Source: Siphonodentalium dalli (taxonomy: Eukaryota; Mollusca; Scaphopoda; Gadilida; Siphonodentaliidae). From it: DNA of 64,000 nt. Every line of letters begins with the position of its first letter. Positions within the stretch are counted from its first letter, which is position 1. Below the pieces are notes generated by a model. That model was not told where the DNA came from. It saw nothing but the letters and a program-made list of their open reading frames with translations, and made no database searches. A program made the translations under genes and the position numbers. Shown piece after piece: positions 13,101 through 24,253 of this stretch. The DNA lies in contig CP136069.1 of the NCBI GenBank assembly GCA_032622095.1, forward strand, positions 109,276,278 to 109,340,277, in the 5' to 3' direction.

Positions 13101-15407
13101 TGAAATGGATAAAATGGTAAGTAATGAAAAACTGTAGGCTAGTAGCAAATATAAACACAATTGAAATGGTGACAGGCATAAGGCAATTCACAATAAACAC
13201 TAGTCATTAGTCTTGATATATGGATATTCAAATTGTGTTTATGGTTTGGTCTATGGCGACTAGGCCATATCACGACATACATTGTATTCTTATGGATGGC
13301 GGAAAGACAGCGCCGATCTTACCGCGGAATCAATATACTCAGTCCACACATAAACCACCTACCCCCAAACTGGCACAGATATTCGAAAGTTAATTTTCAC
13401 TTAACATGGACCTCATATCAGTGTTGCTGATCGGGATTCATAACACCTTCGTCGTTGATCTATAGTGTTTTAGGGGGATACAAGTAAATGAGTGTAAATC
13501 AGAGTGATGTAATCAACTCAAAATCATTGGCATATAGTGTAGTTCTTGTTCACCCAGTAGGGTCCTTTGCGTTTCTCAAGAAAAACTGGACATGCCATGC
13601 TCAAGTATCCATTGCTGTAAATGCATAGGTTCACATTGTATGACTCATATTCAATGAAAATGTGGGAATTATAAATGTATTTCTCATATCCATCTGTCTC
13701 TATGTTTCTATGAACATGTCGTCACTGGAGTCATGTTTGACCTTTAGTCACTGAACGTTAATTGAATGGTTGGCTATCAGAGCCATGTAGTTTTTATGAT
13801 TGATAAAAGCAACTGTTGCTCATATTTATGAAGATAACATATATGTTGATTGCCATTTAATAATGGAAACACACATTCTAGCTAATACATCGCATAAGTA
13901 ATACCATATGAGACGTTATTTGCCCGCATATCGTATTAGTTGTTCACAAAGTGTTGACATTAAACTTAACTGCCATGTTGGCCGCCATTATGGCGCAATA
14001 GTGGGCGTGACTTCAAACTTTTGTTTCTTTATCGTATTCAGCACAAATGAAATCAAAAATGTATGCTCATTTCTTTTTGGCCTGTACTACAATCCCCAGC
14101 GGCCCATTTGTGTGGAAGTTTGTGACTGTAGGGGTGGTTAAGGTTTTTGTCTAATTATTTAATCAAGTGATAATATGGATTAATGCTGAATCTAATGTTT
14201 GATATGAAATATTCTATGTAGTCAGTAAAATGATATATAATTTACCACTGGGGACGTTCCTTTTCTGTATTTGTCGTATGCCATTCACTAAGTTTTAAAA
14301 TTAAAATTGGCCGCCATATTGAACGCCATCTTGGATTATGATACTCTTCTAATAACAAATATGGATGGCAATTTTCTCTGGTCAATTTGCATGTTTATTC
14401 TACATTAAATAAAACAAAATACTGCGCATTATACGATCATTCGTGGTTCCAATCCCAGGCGACAACTTTAGTTCGAATTTTATGACATTGACTGGCGGAA
14501 TAAATTTTTGACTATTATTTTACCAATTGATAAGATGTATTATTGGTAAAACTAATGTTTCATATGAAATGCTATTCTATATGGTCATTAAAATAATATA
14601 CATTTTACCACTGGGGATGTTCCTTTTCTGGATTTTTCGTATGTCGCTTCACTTAATCTTAAAATAAAAACTGAATGCCATATTGGACGCCATCTTGGAT
14701 TTAGATACTCTTCTAATATTTCATATGGTTGGAAATTCGCATTTTACACTTGTTATGCGTGTTCTACACCAAATAAAAGGAAATACTACGCGCTATTCTA
14801 TCATTCTGGTATCTAATCCCCGGCGATGGCTATACTTAGCATTTTATGACATTGGGGTGAGGGTTAAGTTTTTGCCTATTATTGCAATATTTGTAGGATC
14901 AGGAAAATAAATTTAATACCTCCCGGTAGAACATATTCCAGTCTTTCCAAACATATATGACAAGATAAGCTTAATCCAGCGTGCTAGTTTTGTACAGAGT
15001 TGACGGGCGACAGTTTATCTGAATCGTCATGACTTTTTGACGCAGAACGTTACATTCTCCACCATTACGTCGTGAAATCTCAAACAAACCAGAAAAAATA
15101 AGAACGTTCCAATCTAGTATCACCATGTACCCAATAATAACAAATAGAATGTTCTGTTTTTGGTGATGTGCTTAACTTTTAACCAATTGTGTATAGCTGG
15201 TCAACCGCTGAAAACAGGCTAATTTTTCGGTAGGGTACCTTCACAAATAGTCTTACCATACATAGCTGCCACCAATTCCGGTAAGGCCAAGAATCATTTT
15301 CATAAATTATATATGTTTACCTTCCAGAAAAAGTTGGTTTCAACTTGTTCTACCGAGGGTAGGGGTATCTCGAAAACTAAGGCCCTTTTTGGATTTGGCC
15401 GCTCCTC
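10170..15407. mobile_element. 5.2-kb nested element with TIRs of 1.2 kb or more
   Basis: Termini 'gaggagcggccaaat' (10170) and the inverse 'atttggccgctcctc' (15407) are flanked by TA at 10168-10169 and 15408-15409. The inverted match continues inward through 'ccctaccctcggtagaac', 'accaattccggtaaggcc' (right arm), the 'ccaagatggcgtcc' blocks and beyond. It is traceable to about 11350-11550 on the left and 13950-14110 on the right. Each arm itself contains two to three diverged copies of a ~280-370-bp unit ('aaaacttaaccctcc', 'accactggggacgttcc', 'gatggcgtccaatatgg'). The TA target suggests a Tc1/mariner-like or foldback element; no transposase is recognisable. Confidence 0.8.
11551..13949. other. 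Interior of the long-TIR element, no gene seen
   Basis: About 2.4 kb of AT-rich single-copy sequence between the two arms, with a short (CA)n at about 12507-12518. The only open frame above 60 codons (13233-13430) shows no domain signature. If this element ever encoded a protein, it is not readable here. Confidence 0.5.
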
Positions 15408-16335
15408 TAATAGGCGGCGAGGCGAACACGTGCAAGACGTACCATTTTCAAAAATAATCATTTAGCGCATTTCGTTATCTGAATTTTAAGAATTACCTTG
15501 TCAATTTTACACTGAGTATGATTGAACAAAAAAATACACTGGGAGAAATTATATTTATTGGCCGTAGTTTTGAGAACAAATTTATTCTTGAATGATGAAT
15601 CGAAATCCTGGCAGCGTGAATTGTTTACTAGACACTGATGGCACCAAAATATAAGCGCAAATCAGGTGGTGGGAAAATCAGCCGAACAATATAGTTCTCA
15701 AATATTGTTTAAAGAAAGCTACCTGCTATTGAAAATCAACTATTTGAAGCCAATGTGTAGTAATTATCGTAATCTTATGGCATTTATTTCACATGTTGGT
15801 AATTTATTCGATTTTTATCAAATATATATTTGAATTTTTTATCACGTTCACTTTGGACCTATCTATTGTTAGTGTTGAAGGGATACTACCTTTATGAAAC
15901 CATTCCATTTTATGTTTCCTTCAGAGCGCTTCTAGGAGATATGTGCTGTATGAATAATATGCAAAAATAATTCAATGGACAATTTAATAACTTTGAATCA
16001 AAACTTGAAACGTGTAGAGTTTTAATTCTTTTAAACAAGCTTCCACCCAATAAAAATGTGCTTACGAAGGAAGCTGTGGACGAATCCAAAAGTAATGACA
16101 ACACATTGAACCGGAAACAGAAAGTGAACACTGAAATAAACAAAACAACTTGCCCGATTCATCGATTATCAAAACAGACATATCGGAATATTTAGATGCG
16201 GTATAGGAATATTTTCGGGAAATGGCAACCGCTCTATCGGGATCTATCGGGAAATTTAGAAGATAGTTTTGAGTTATCGGGATCCTATCGAGATATTTAT
16301 CGGGATCCCGATAGTAGTTTTGAGATGACCCCTAA

Positions 16336-17044
16336 TGCTACCTTTTTAGGGCAAAATTTGGACTCCACGTCCAATATGGCCACCAAAATGGCCACCGGAA
16401 GTGAAAAATATAATGACAGCCAAATATAAATGGAAAATGGTAGATATTTACTCCAGCGTGCCCTACAATTGGTTACAAGTTGTGGTTGATCAATAAAATC
16501 GACTAATATGGCTTACATTGAATACTAACATTGATTATGCATCTTATTTAATTGTTGCTATTGTAACCACTGACATTATCATAAATATTGGAATTTTTCT
16601 CTCGCAAACTTGACACCAAAATCACAAAAAATTGACTTTTCAGTTTGGATCAGTAAAATGGAACTATCTTTGGTAGCAAAGATGTTGTTTGTTTGATGAT
16701 CTGTCTTAAATGTGTCACACTGATGTGTTTTTGACCAAAAGTTTACGCACATATCCTGAACATTATTCTCTGCTGTTTCAAAAAGGTAGCAAATTGGGAC
16801 TCACTTGGTTATTAAACATGTTAATTAATCAGCTGACAACTAAATGTTCTATTCTGGTTGTCCCAGTACCTTTATATGCAGCATGATAAATTGATTTTAA
16901 ATGATGCAGAATGGAATTTTGAAAAAAATTCTTTTGGCCATGTTTTTTAAAGTAAATGAGAAGAACTTTCAAACGGAACTGAGAGAGACACTAATATGTG
17001 GCTACTCTGGCCCATTAGCATCAACATTGATCAACTTAATAAGG
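16336..17044. repeat. AT-rich block duplicated at about 21150-21800
   Basis: Shares ordered text with 21.15-21.8 kb: 'ttacaagttgtgg', 'attgt(t/c)gctattgt(a/c)accac', 'tgacatta/cacc', 'cttaaatgtgtcacact', 'attattctctg' and 'ttctattctggttgtcccag'. Both copies lead straight into the same minisatellite, so a unit of about 1.4 kb has been duplicated in direct orientation. Confidence 0.75.
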
Positions 17045-17750
17045 GTATAAGTCAAGATGGCAGCCAGGGAGTGATTGTATGGTCAATAGGTATACAGGGA
17101 GTTATTATATGATCATGAATGATATGAATAGGTATACAATGAGTGACTGTATGGTCATGGGTGGAATGTCCATGGTAAGATGTATCTAGGTATACAAGGA
17201 GTGGCTGAATTGTCAAGTGTGAGGTGAATAGGTCAACAGGGAGTGCATGCATGGTTATGAAAAGGTGTACAGGTATACTGATGTGGCTATATGGTCATTG
17301 GTGTAGTGTATGGGTATAGCAAGAGTAGCTACATGGTCATCTGTATGTTGATTATGTATATATGGAGTGACTGTATAGCCATGTGTAGGATGTAAGGGTG
17401 TACTTGGGTGGCTGAATTGCCACAAGTTGATGTATATGGGTTACCCGTATGATCATGGGCAGGGTGTATGGGTATATAGGGAGTGATTTTATGGTTTATG
17501 GGTAATGTGTATATGTGTACATGGAATGATTGTACGGTCATTATTGAAGGGTATACGCATACCTGGAGTGACTCTATGGTCACGGAGGGGTGTATATATG
17601 TATGTCTTGATTGGCTATATAGACATGAATGAAGTGAATAGGTATACAAGGAGTGACTGCATGATCATGAATGTGCGGAACAGGTATACATGGAGTGACT
17701 ATATGGTCATGGGTCAGGTGTTCGAGTATGATCATGGGTGAGGTGCATGT
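17045..17750. repeat. Minisatellite, unit about 45-60 bp
   Basis: Imperfect tandem copies of a unit resembling 'gagtgactgtatggtcatgg', 'gtgaggtgta' and 'taggtatacatg'. The same unit forms 21.8-22.58 kb. Short open frames in both strands are reads through the repeat. Confidence 0.85.
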
Positions 17751-18416
17751 ATACGTTATTCGTATTTAAATTCGCGCAGTACTATTTTTCGCGCACCCAC
17801 AGGTGTGCAAATTTAAAACTGAGTAAAAAATATTAGGACTCCTGAGTTTATACCAAATTTCTAAAGGGAAAATAAGAGGGTTATGTTATGTTAATGAGTT
17901 GCATACATTACAGAAAATTGGAGTGAATAGACATTTATATTCACATGCAGGCAACCAACCCCAACACCATTATTTACATGTAAAGCAATTAGTCATGGTA
18001 AATAGTCCAGGCACATTAGGTTTCACTACGGCAAAAAATAGGGGAAAGCTCAGGGATTAATAAGAACATGTTTATGAACAACTTGGCAAAAGTCCCCTAG
18101 AATCCGAGATGAGCTTTTTGAGATATCATGATTTTTCGTAATGGTGCAAATTCTGACGAAATTCCATTAGACCATATGCGAATGCAGTCTATGTAGGCTA
18201 ATTTATGGACTCAATCTTCACACATACCCGTCCATCATGGAGCAGGTGTCGATAGATATGTGTAATTGATGCCAGAGCTTACTAACAGTCGATATTACAT
18301 AATTTTGATGACATTTATTGCCGAAGACTGGCGAAGAGAGCATATAAATCGCATGGTGATTCAAAATTTTCCTAACAAAAGAGGGCGAGTAAAGATATTC
18401 AGACGACAATGAGCTA
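17751..18416. other. No gene seen
   Basis: AT-rich intron sequence; a 69-codon minus-strand frame at 18218-18427 has no recognisable features. Confidence 0.5.
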
Positions 18417-18721
18417 AAATTTAACAATTTGATTTATCAAGTTATGATTTTATGAATAAATTATACCTACCTCATATGGCTCAGATTATATCACTTTAAC
18501 ACTTCGCCTCAACTCGCATCGTTCCGTTTCCGGTGTGGCTTTTTTAAATTACCCACTTATGTGACGTCACACCGGAATACCCCTGCCTACATCAGTTTAA
18601 AACTTGGCGTCCGAGAAGCCAAGAAAAACTCATCGTAGGGGAGGAGGGTGGGTTCGCCATATGAGGTAGGTATAATTTATTCATAAAATCATAACTTGAT
18701 AAATCAAATTGTTAAATTTTA
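18417..18721. mobile_element. Foldback/MITE with perfect 65-bp arms
   Basis: Positions 18417-18481 ('aaaatttaacaatttgattt' to 'cctacctcatatggc') are the exact inverse of 18657-18721. The centre of about 175 bp holds 'ttccgtttccggtgtgg', a palindromic 'tgtgacgtcaca' and 'ggggaggagggtgggtt'. Identity of the arms over 65 bp implies recent formation or gene conversion. It overlaps the long inverted repeat shared with 28.6-28.74 kb. Confidence 0.9.
18461..18601 (+). repeat. Left copy of a ~140-bp inverted repeat with a CRE palindrome
   Basis: From 'cctacctcatatggctcaga' to 'cctgcctacatcagttta' this matches the inverse of 28595-28734 almost base for base (one difference at 'aacact/aacgct' plus one T-run length change). 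It includes 'tgtgacgtcaca', a full CRE-type palindrome. A third, shorter match (head only) lies at 18722-18760. Confidence 0.85.
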
Positions 18722-18760
18722 TTTCATAAATTAACCTACCTCATATGGCTCAGAATATTT

Positions 18761-19397
18761 CCTGATTCCAGAGCTCAGTCATGCTGTGGTATGATGAGGT
18801 TTTCCAATCTAGTGGTTATCCTCTGGATGGGTTTTGAGTTCATATGTATTATATGTATTATACAACCCATAGTTATATATACTATATATAATTATGTACA
18901 CAGCATCATTGGCTCACATTTGTTAGAATGCATCAAAATTGTTTGAAACATGTTCAATGTCTGATGCCTCTAACTGCAGAAATAAAAAGAAATCCATCCA
19001 TAATGCGAACTCGCAAGGTCTATAAACATTTACACACTCATATTTAAATGTCTACAACGCTTAAGTTGTAGCAGATTCAACCTCACGTAATTATAACTTT
19101 CTGAATGTATTTGGATGTGACAAATCAGCAGCAAAATATTTGTTAACGAAACACCTTTGAACAAAGACCACGAAAGGGCCTCAAGAAAGAATAATAATTC
19201 TTAATCAGTTACAATCCAGCTTGAAATTGTCTGTCGAGCTCTTTGAGGTTCACGTTATTGTCAGAAAAATATTATTATTCTCCTGATGAACATTACAGAT
19301 TTTCTGTAAATAAATGACAATATATCTGTTCAATGTTCAAGTAATTGATCATCTAAACTATCTAAGAAAATAGTATACATGTATATATATGGCTCAG
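18761..19397. other. No gene seen
   Basis: AT-rich intron sequence with 'tatatgtattatac' low-complexity text; nothing assignable. Confidence 0.5.
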
Positions 19398-19745
19398 TTA
19401 GTTTGTATTTGTGTCAGAACTTGTAATGCTATGGGAGGAAATGCATAAATATGCAAACATGTTCTCCCAGTCCAAGGTCAGAGCCTCTGCTGGGGGACGA
19501 TCTTGTTGGCGATCCCAACTGGAGTTTTCATATGAAGTGTCATGTTGATATACTGGACCACTAGGTAGACCACAGTCAGACCGCATTAATATCTTGTGAC
19601 CCGTTGGTACTGGGTCTATATATATTTGTTTATGTTTTTGTCTTATTTCCAAATTGTTTACATGCATTTTTGCTTTTTTCCATGACCCATAGACCCAGAG
19701 AATGTAGATTGTTGAAATGTGCACCATAATCTGACTGGCTTGCAT
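19398..19745 (-). pseudogene. Possible retrotransposon (DIRS/Ngaro-like) RNase H-side relic
   Basis: A 115-codon minus-strand frame ends with EALTLDWENMFAYLC followed by ISSHSI. This resembles the conserved 'DALTLDWEN..AYAFPP.S.I' segment found downstream of RNase H in DIRS/Ngaro and some gypsy-like elements. The upstream part (ILMRSDCG) could be a remnant of the 'LIRSDN' RNase H motif, with the intervening region deleted. No other part of such an element is visible nearby. The match rests on about 20 residues and may be fortuitous. Confidence 0.3.
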
Positions 19746-19919
19746 ATCAATAACCCTTTATCATCTTGGGGAACAGAGGACAAAATATGTGCCATTTCTC
19801 GGTCTTGTCTCGCTGAATGAAGACACCATTCTTTTAGTCCAGGCGCTTGGTGTAACAATTGTTCAAAAGGTGATACAAGCATGAAATTTGGCACATATGT
19901 TCCTCACGCCCTACTGACA

Positions 19920-20340
19920 ATTTTCAGATATGGAGGCATTCGCGACATGACCTTCCTTAGCAACAGTTGCTAGGCAACTACCCGGCATTGAAGAAATTCA
20001 AATATCGCTGATATTATGACAATTTTAATGAATGTACTGACAAATGTAGAACATCTATGGTCAACAAATCCATAATAGTTGTTGTTTTGGTGAGCCTGAC
20101 TAGAATATAGCACAATTCAGTACTTATGTTGGTAGCAATGGTTGCCAGGAACATACCCAGCATCGAAGAAATGCTCATATGACTGAATATTATGACAATT
20201 TTAACCAACTAAACTGACTCATGTAGCATATCTATGGTGAACAAATCATTAATAGTTGTTGTTATGTTATAATGAATAAAATATAGCAAAATATAGTTCT
20301 TATGTGGGTAGTAGTGGTTTCTAAGGTAAGCCACACCCTT
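19920..20340 (-). repeat. Left array, ~180-bp unit, inverse of 23.39-24.13 kb
   Basis: About 2.5 units of 'ggttgctaggcaactaccc', 'gaagaaatt/atgct', 'gatattatgacaatttta', 'aacaaatcc/attaatagttg'. It is the reverse complement of the right array, whose units read 'gtccctagcaaccgtta'. From 20341 to 21149 no gene or repeat can be assigned. Confidence 0.8.
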
Positions 20341-21149
20341 TGAAAAAGTATATATAGCTCCGAAATGCTGGTAATTAGTAACTTAGCTCTCCCATACTAG
20401 TATACACAATATAGTCTGGTCGGAAAAGCCACATTTGTGGAATACCAGAACACTAGAGGCATTTTTGGGGGAAAGCATGAAAGTTTTCTAGAATAATTCA
20501 AGTATGCTGAATCCAATGAGGGTGCCTTTCGCTGCCTGTGACCCATATTTCACCCATAAAATTAATTTAAAGTTACATACTGTTTTTATTGTCGCGAAAA
20601 TACAGTAAGTCAATAAATATCGAGACATATTTCACACTCGTTATACATATAATCTCATGAACATGGGAATACTTTGTTATTTGAATCACCCCTCGTGAGC
20701 TTTCTGTCAGAACTATCTCATAATCTGCTATACATATATGGACAAGTATGTTATTTAATAAATAAACGCTCTTCATGAAATTACACCCGGTTGAAAGTTC
20801 TGTAAATCAGGATTAAGTTGAAAATAAGACGTTTTTTTCACAAATATCTTCTAGATCAGTTCATGCTGTTTGGAACTGGTTGAGTAATGTGACTTTATTT
20901 TGTGTTTTGTATATCAACTGACCATTGCAGCAATTAAATATGCAGATATTGGGGTTCTAGCCCCTTCCCTAAAAAATTCGATTTTTTAGAATGCGGTATA
21001 AAATTTCACCAAAAAAAAAATCACAATTGGGATTCTATTCATATTTCAACAAGAAATGAACAGAACTTTGTAATCTAAGTGAGGCATATCATTACCTATG
21101 AATATTCCAACTCATTGGAACCAAAATTCTTAGTTTGGCTCTAAATGGC

Positions 21150-21800
21150 TGCTAAAATGTCCTGCAATCGCTTACAAGTTGTGGCTGATGTATAACATTG
21201 TCTATTCTGCCTCCTATACATTCAATACTATCATGTCTGATGCACCATGGTTAATTGTTACTATTGTCACCACTGACATCACCAAAAATATTAGACTTTT
21301 CTCTCAAAAACTTGACATAAATATCGGCAAAAATTACCATTTTTTCATGTAAAATGTAACTGTCTTTGGATTCAAATGTGTTTATTGTTTTAGTCTATCT
21401 TAAATGTGTCACACTACGGTATTTATAGACCAAATTGCTCAAGATAGCTTCCAAAATGGCAACCAAATTTAAAAAAAGTTATTTTGTTTACATATATCCC
21501 GGACATTATTCTCTGTGTTATCTGAAAAGGTAGTAAATTGTGACTCACTTGGTCATTATACGTGTTAGTTAGTTAACTGACAACTATATGTTCTATTCCG
21601 GTTGTCCCAGTTCCGTATGGGCCATGACAAATTCATTTTAAAGTATGGAATTTTGCCGAGAACCTATTTGTGATTCTGGCCATATTATTGAAAGGAAATG
21701 GGCAGAACTTTGAGACGGAACCGAGATAAACCATAATCTGTGGCTATTCTGGTCCACTATGATAGCAAAAATATCAACTGGATACAGATGGATGCCAAAA
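21150..21800. repeat. Second copy of the 16.34-17.04 kb AT-rich block
   Basis: Same ordered text as 16336-17044 ('cttacaagttgtggctgat' to 'ttctattccggttgtcccag') with many point differences. It leads directly into the minisatellite at 21.8 kb. Confidence 0.75.
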
Positions 21801-22580
21801 TGGTAGTCAGGGAGTTACTCTATGATCATCGGTGGGTGTATGGGAATTAGCTGTATGATCATGGATGGCGTGTATGATTATACAGTGAGTTGCTGAATTG
21901 TCATGTGTGAGGTGTATATGCAAGTATGGAAGTTATGAGTGGTCGTGTGTGCAGGTTTTTTGTATATCTGGACAGGCTGAATGGCCGTTGGTGATGTGTA
22001 TAGGTATACCTGGAGTGACTCTATGGTCTAGGGTGGGCTGCATATGTATATATCGAGTGGGTATGTGACTATGTGTGTCGAATAGGTATAGATGTAGTGA
22101 CTGTATGGTCAATGGTGAGATGAGTACATGTAGGTATACAATGAGTGACTGTATGATCATAAATGTAATGAATATCTATACAGGGATTGACTGAATGGTC
22201 ATCTGTCAGGTGTATGTGTATACATGGTGTTCCTGCTTGGTGACTCGTGGCGATATGGTCATGTGTAGGTTATACGGGTATACACACGTGTGCTGTTATA
22301 TGGTCATGGGCGAGGGGTATGTGTATATAGCGAGTGGCTATATGGCCATGGATGAGGTGCATATGCATACATGGAGTGACTTTTCTGACAAGGCTGGGGT
22401 GTATTAGTATAGCTTGTGTCGCTATTCGGCTATGGTGTGACACATATGATACAGGGAGTGACATGGCCAATGGTGAGGTGAATATGTATACAAGGATTGA
22501 CCATGATCATGTATGAATGTTTTGAATAGCTACACACGGGGTGACTATATGGTCATAGGTCAGGTGGAGGAGTATACAAG
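21801..22580. repeat. Minisatellite, second locus
   Basis: Same 45-60-bp unit as at 17.0-17.75 kb ('gagtgactctatggtc', 'aggtatacctggagtgac'). The CXC relic starts immediately after the last unit. Confidence 0.85.
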
Positions 22581-22585
22581 GTGGC

Positions 22586-22942
22586 ATGGGTGAGGGTATG
22601 TGTATGAGGCTTTTATTTACACAGAAAGGAAGACCTCTATCATCACTCCCACCGACACGGGATGCACTGAAACAACAAGTGTTGCATTCAGCCCTCCAGG
22701 CTGGATTCCATTGGGGATGTCCTACTGAGAGAAACCGAGAGCTTCCTTCTCCTAGCAGTTGGGGTTGGACAAACCCAGAAAAGTGGGAGCCCATTTTGAC
22801 ACAACAAACAACGGCGAATGAAGAGTGCCCCGAGCTGACCAAGTGCAGATGCCGAAAGCTATGTTCTGACTGTGTGTGCTCTCGGATGGATATGAGATGT
22901 ACACAGCTCTGCACTTGCAGAGCTGGTTGCGAGAATGTCTAA
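22586..22942 (+). pseudogene. Relic of a CXC-domain transposon protein (C-terminus only)
   Basis: The frame contains LPPTRDALKQQVLHSALQAG, then a WGW motif, and ends in a nine-cysteine module: C-x-C-x3-C-x2-C-x-C-x6-C-x3-C-x-C-x3-C, closing with GCENV and a stop. The order LPPTR..AL, GW and CXC is the same as in the C-terminus of the protein in the 49641 element (LPPTRAALLPH, NGW, CXC at about 53760-54060). This is therefore a divergent paralogue of that C-terminal module. Tesmin/TSO1-type CXC modules bind DNA. Everything upstream of the module is missing and replaced by minisatellite, so the ATG at 22586 is incidental. Family relationship is an inference from motif order. Confidence 0.7.
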
Positions 22943-23389
22943 GTGACTGTCTCGGACATTAAATAACCGAACAGTAGATTGAGTTCAATTTGTGGAATTT
23001 CCCAATGTTTTCATTGACAAAAAAATAATCGTTCCTAACTATGCGTTACTTGGATCTTATCTCGTGGTATCAAAGAGTGTGACAATCTCTAAACATTCCC
23101 GATATAAACATGGGTCAATTGATAATGCATGTCCTGATACTCATTATAATACATCACATCAGTTGATTTATGGCAAAAATGAATCATATTGCATTATATG
23201 TCACACTGATGAAGAATAAGCTGAATAACTGGATATCAACTCGTTCCCTAGCAAAACTATCAACTCCAATATCAATCTGAAAGGCATTTATATTCCCATC
23301 GACCTTTAGTTATGCAATGTTTGCCAAAATAAGCATACTCAAACAGTCATATCAGTTAAATTCCAAGAATATCATACTAAAGGAATATT
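22943..23389. other. No gene seen
   Basis: AT-rich spacer between the CXC relic and the right array; a 75-codon frame at 22992-23219 shows no recognisable domain. Confidence 0.5.
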
Positions 23390-24135
23390 TTTCAATGGCG
23401 GGTATGTCCCTAGCAACTGTTACCACCCATGCAAGTATGAAATATAGTAATTTTACAGCCATACCCAACCTAACAACAACTACTATAATTGTTTTCATCA
23501 ACAAAATGCAAATTGTGCAGTTTAGTTTGTTGAAATTGCAATAATATCAGTCATATGTACATTTTTAGTTTTCGGGTATGTCCCTAGCAACCGTTATCAC
23601 TCCTGTAAGTAAGAAATATGGTAATTTTCAAGTCATTCCCACACTAACAACATCTATTTAAATTGTTTTCACCATAAAAATGCTACATGGCGCAGTTTAA
23701 TTTTTTTAAATGTCATAATATCAGTCATATGTTCATTACTTCGATTTTGGATAATGTCCCTAGCAACCGTCACCACCCCCTGTAAGTAAGAAATATGGCA
23801 ATTTTTTCAGTCAGGTCCACACTAACAACAACTATTATAATTTTTTTTACCATATAAATAACATACATGGTGTAGTTTAATTTGTTAAAACTGTCATAAT
23901 ATCAGTCATATGTATATTTCTCGATTTTGGGTATGTCCCTAGCAACCGTTACCACCCCTGTAAGTAAGAAATATGTTAATTTTCCTGTCAGATCCATACG
24001 AACGACAACAACTATTATAATTCTTCACCTCATGAAATAGTTTAATTGGTTAAAACTTCCATAATATCAGCAAAATGTGCATTTATTCTATATCGGGTAG
24101 TTCCCTAGCAACCGTTGCTAAGGGTGGACCTGCCG
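23390..24135 (+). repeat. Right array, ~180-bp unit, 4-5 copies
   Basis: Units read 'gtccctagcaaccgttacca', 'cctgtaagtaagaaatatgg', 'ccacactaacaacaacta', 'gttaaaactgtcataatat' and 'cagtcatatgt'. They face the left array head-on, forming a large imperfect inverted structure together with 19.92-20.34 kb. Confidence 0.85.
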
Positions 24136-24253
24136 TGAATGCCTCCATATCTGAAAATGATCAGTAGTGTATAAGGAACCCATATGCCAAGTTTCATGCT
24201 TGTATCACCTTTTGAGCAATTGTTGTGTTTTTCAACACCAAGCACCTGGACTA

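Larger units (their letters stand above)
7903..16332. mobile_element. 8.4-kb DNA transposon flanked by TAA, TATCGGGA subterminal repeats
   Basis: The ends are inverted repeats: left 'gcgtcatctcaaaactacta', right the inverse '...tagtagttttgagatgacccc'. They share about 27 bases with mismatches only at the outermost positions. Each is flanked by TAA (7900-7902 and 16333-16335). Both ends carry many copies of 'tatcggga' (7920-8160 and 16200-16318). The 5.24-kb nested element removed, the element would be about 3.2 kb, close in size to the other two TAA elements here. The GG(G) terminus and 3-bp TAA duplication resemble PIF/Harbinger elements. No transposase frame is readable, so it is probably non-autonomous or decayed. 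Confidence 0.75.
19835..24253. mobile_element. 4.4-kb inverted-array element carrying a CXC-domain relic
   Basis: The outer ends 'tagtccaggcgcttggtgt' (19835) and the inverse '...acaccaagcacctggacta' (24253) are inverted repeats. They continue through 'aaaaggtgatacaagcatga' and 'cagatatggaggcattc', and then into inverted arrays of a ~180-bp unit (19.92-20.34 kb and 23.39-24.13 kb). The interior contains the duplicated AT-rich block, a minisatellite and the CXC-domain relic at 22586-22942. Only 'ttt' is common to both outer flanks, so the target duplication is not established. A third copy of the end plus array lies at 28905-29600. The whole may be a transposon with subterminal arrays. Confidence 0.6.

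Noticed and set aside
15638-15694. 18-codon frame MAPKYKRKSGGGKISRTI
   Set aside because: Its start resembles the N-terminus of Psq-type transposases, but it ends at a TAG and nothing supportive follows in any frame.
17329-17649. 106-codon minus-strand frame rich in His/Tyr/Ile/Pro
   Set aside because: Translation through the minisatellite; period of the peptide follows the DNA unit.
22507-22914. 135-codon minus-strand frame
   Set aside because: Shadow of the CXC relic on the plus strand; composition follows the reverse complement of the cysteine-rich region.
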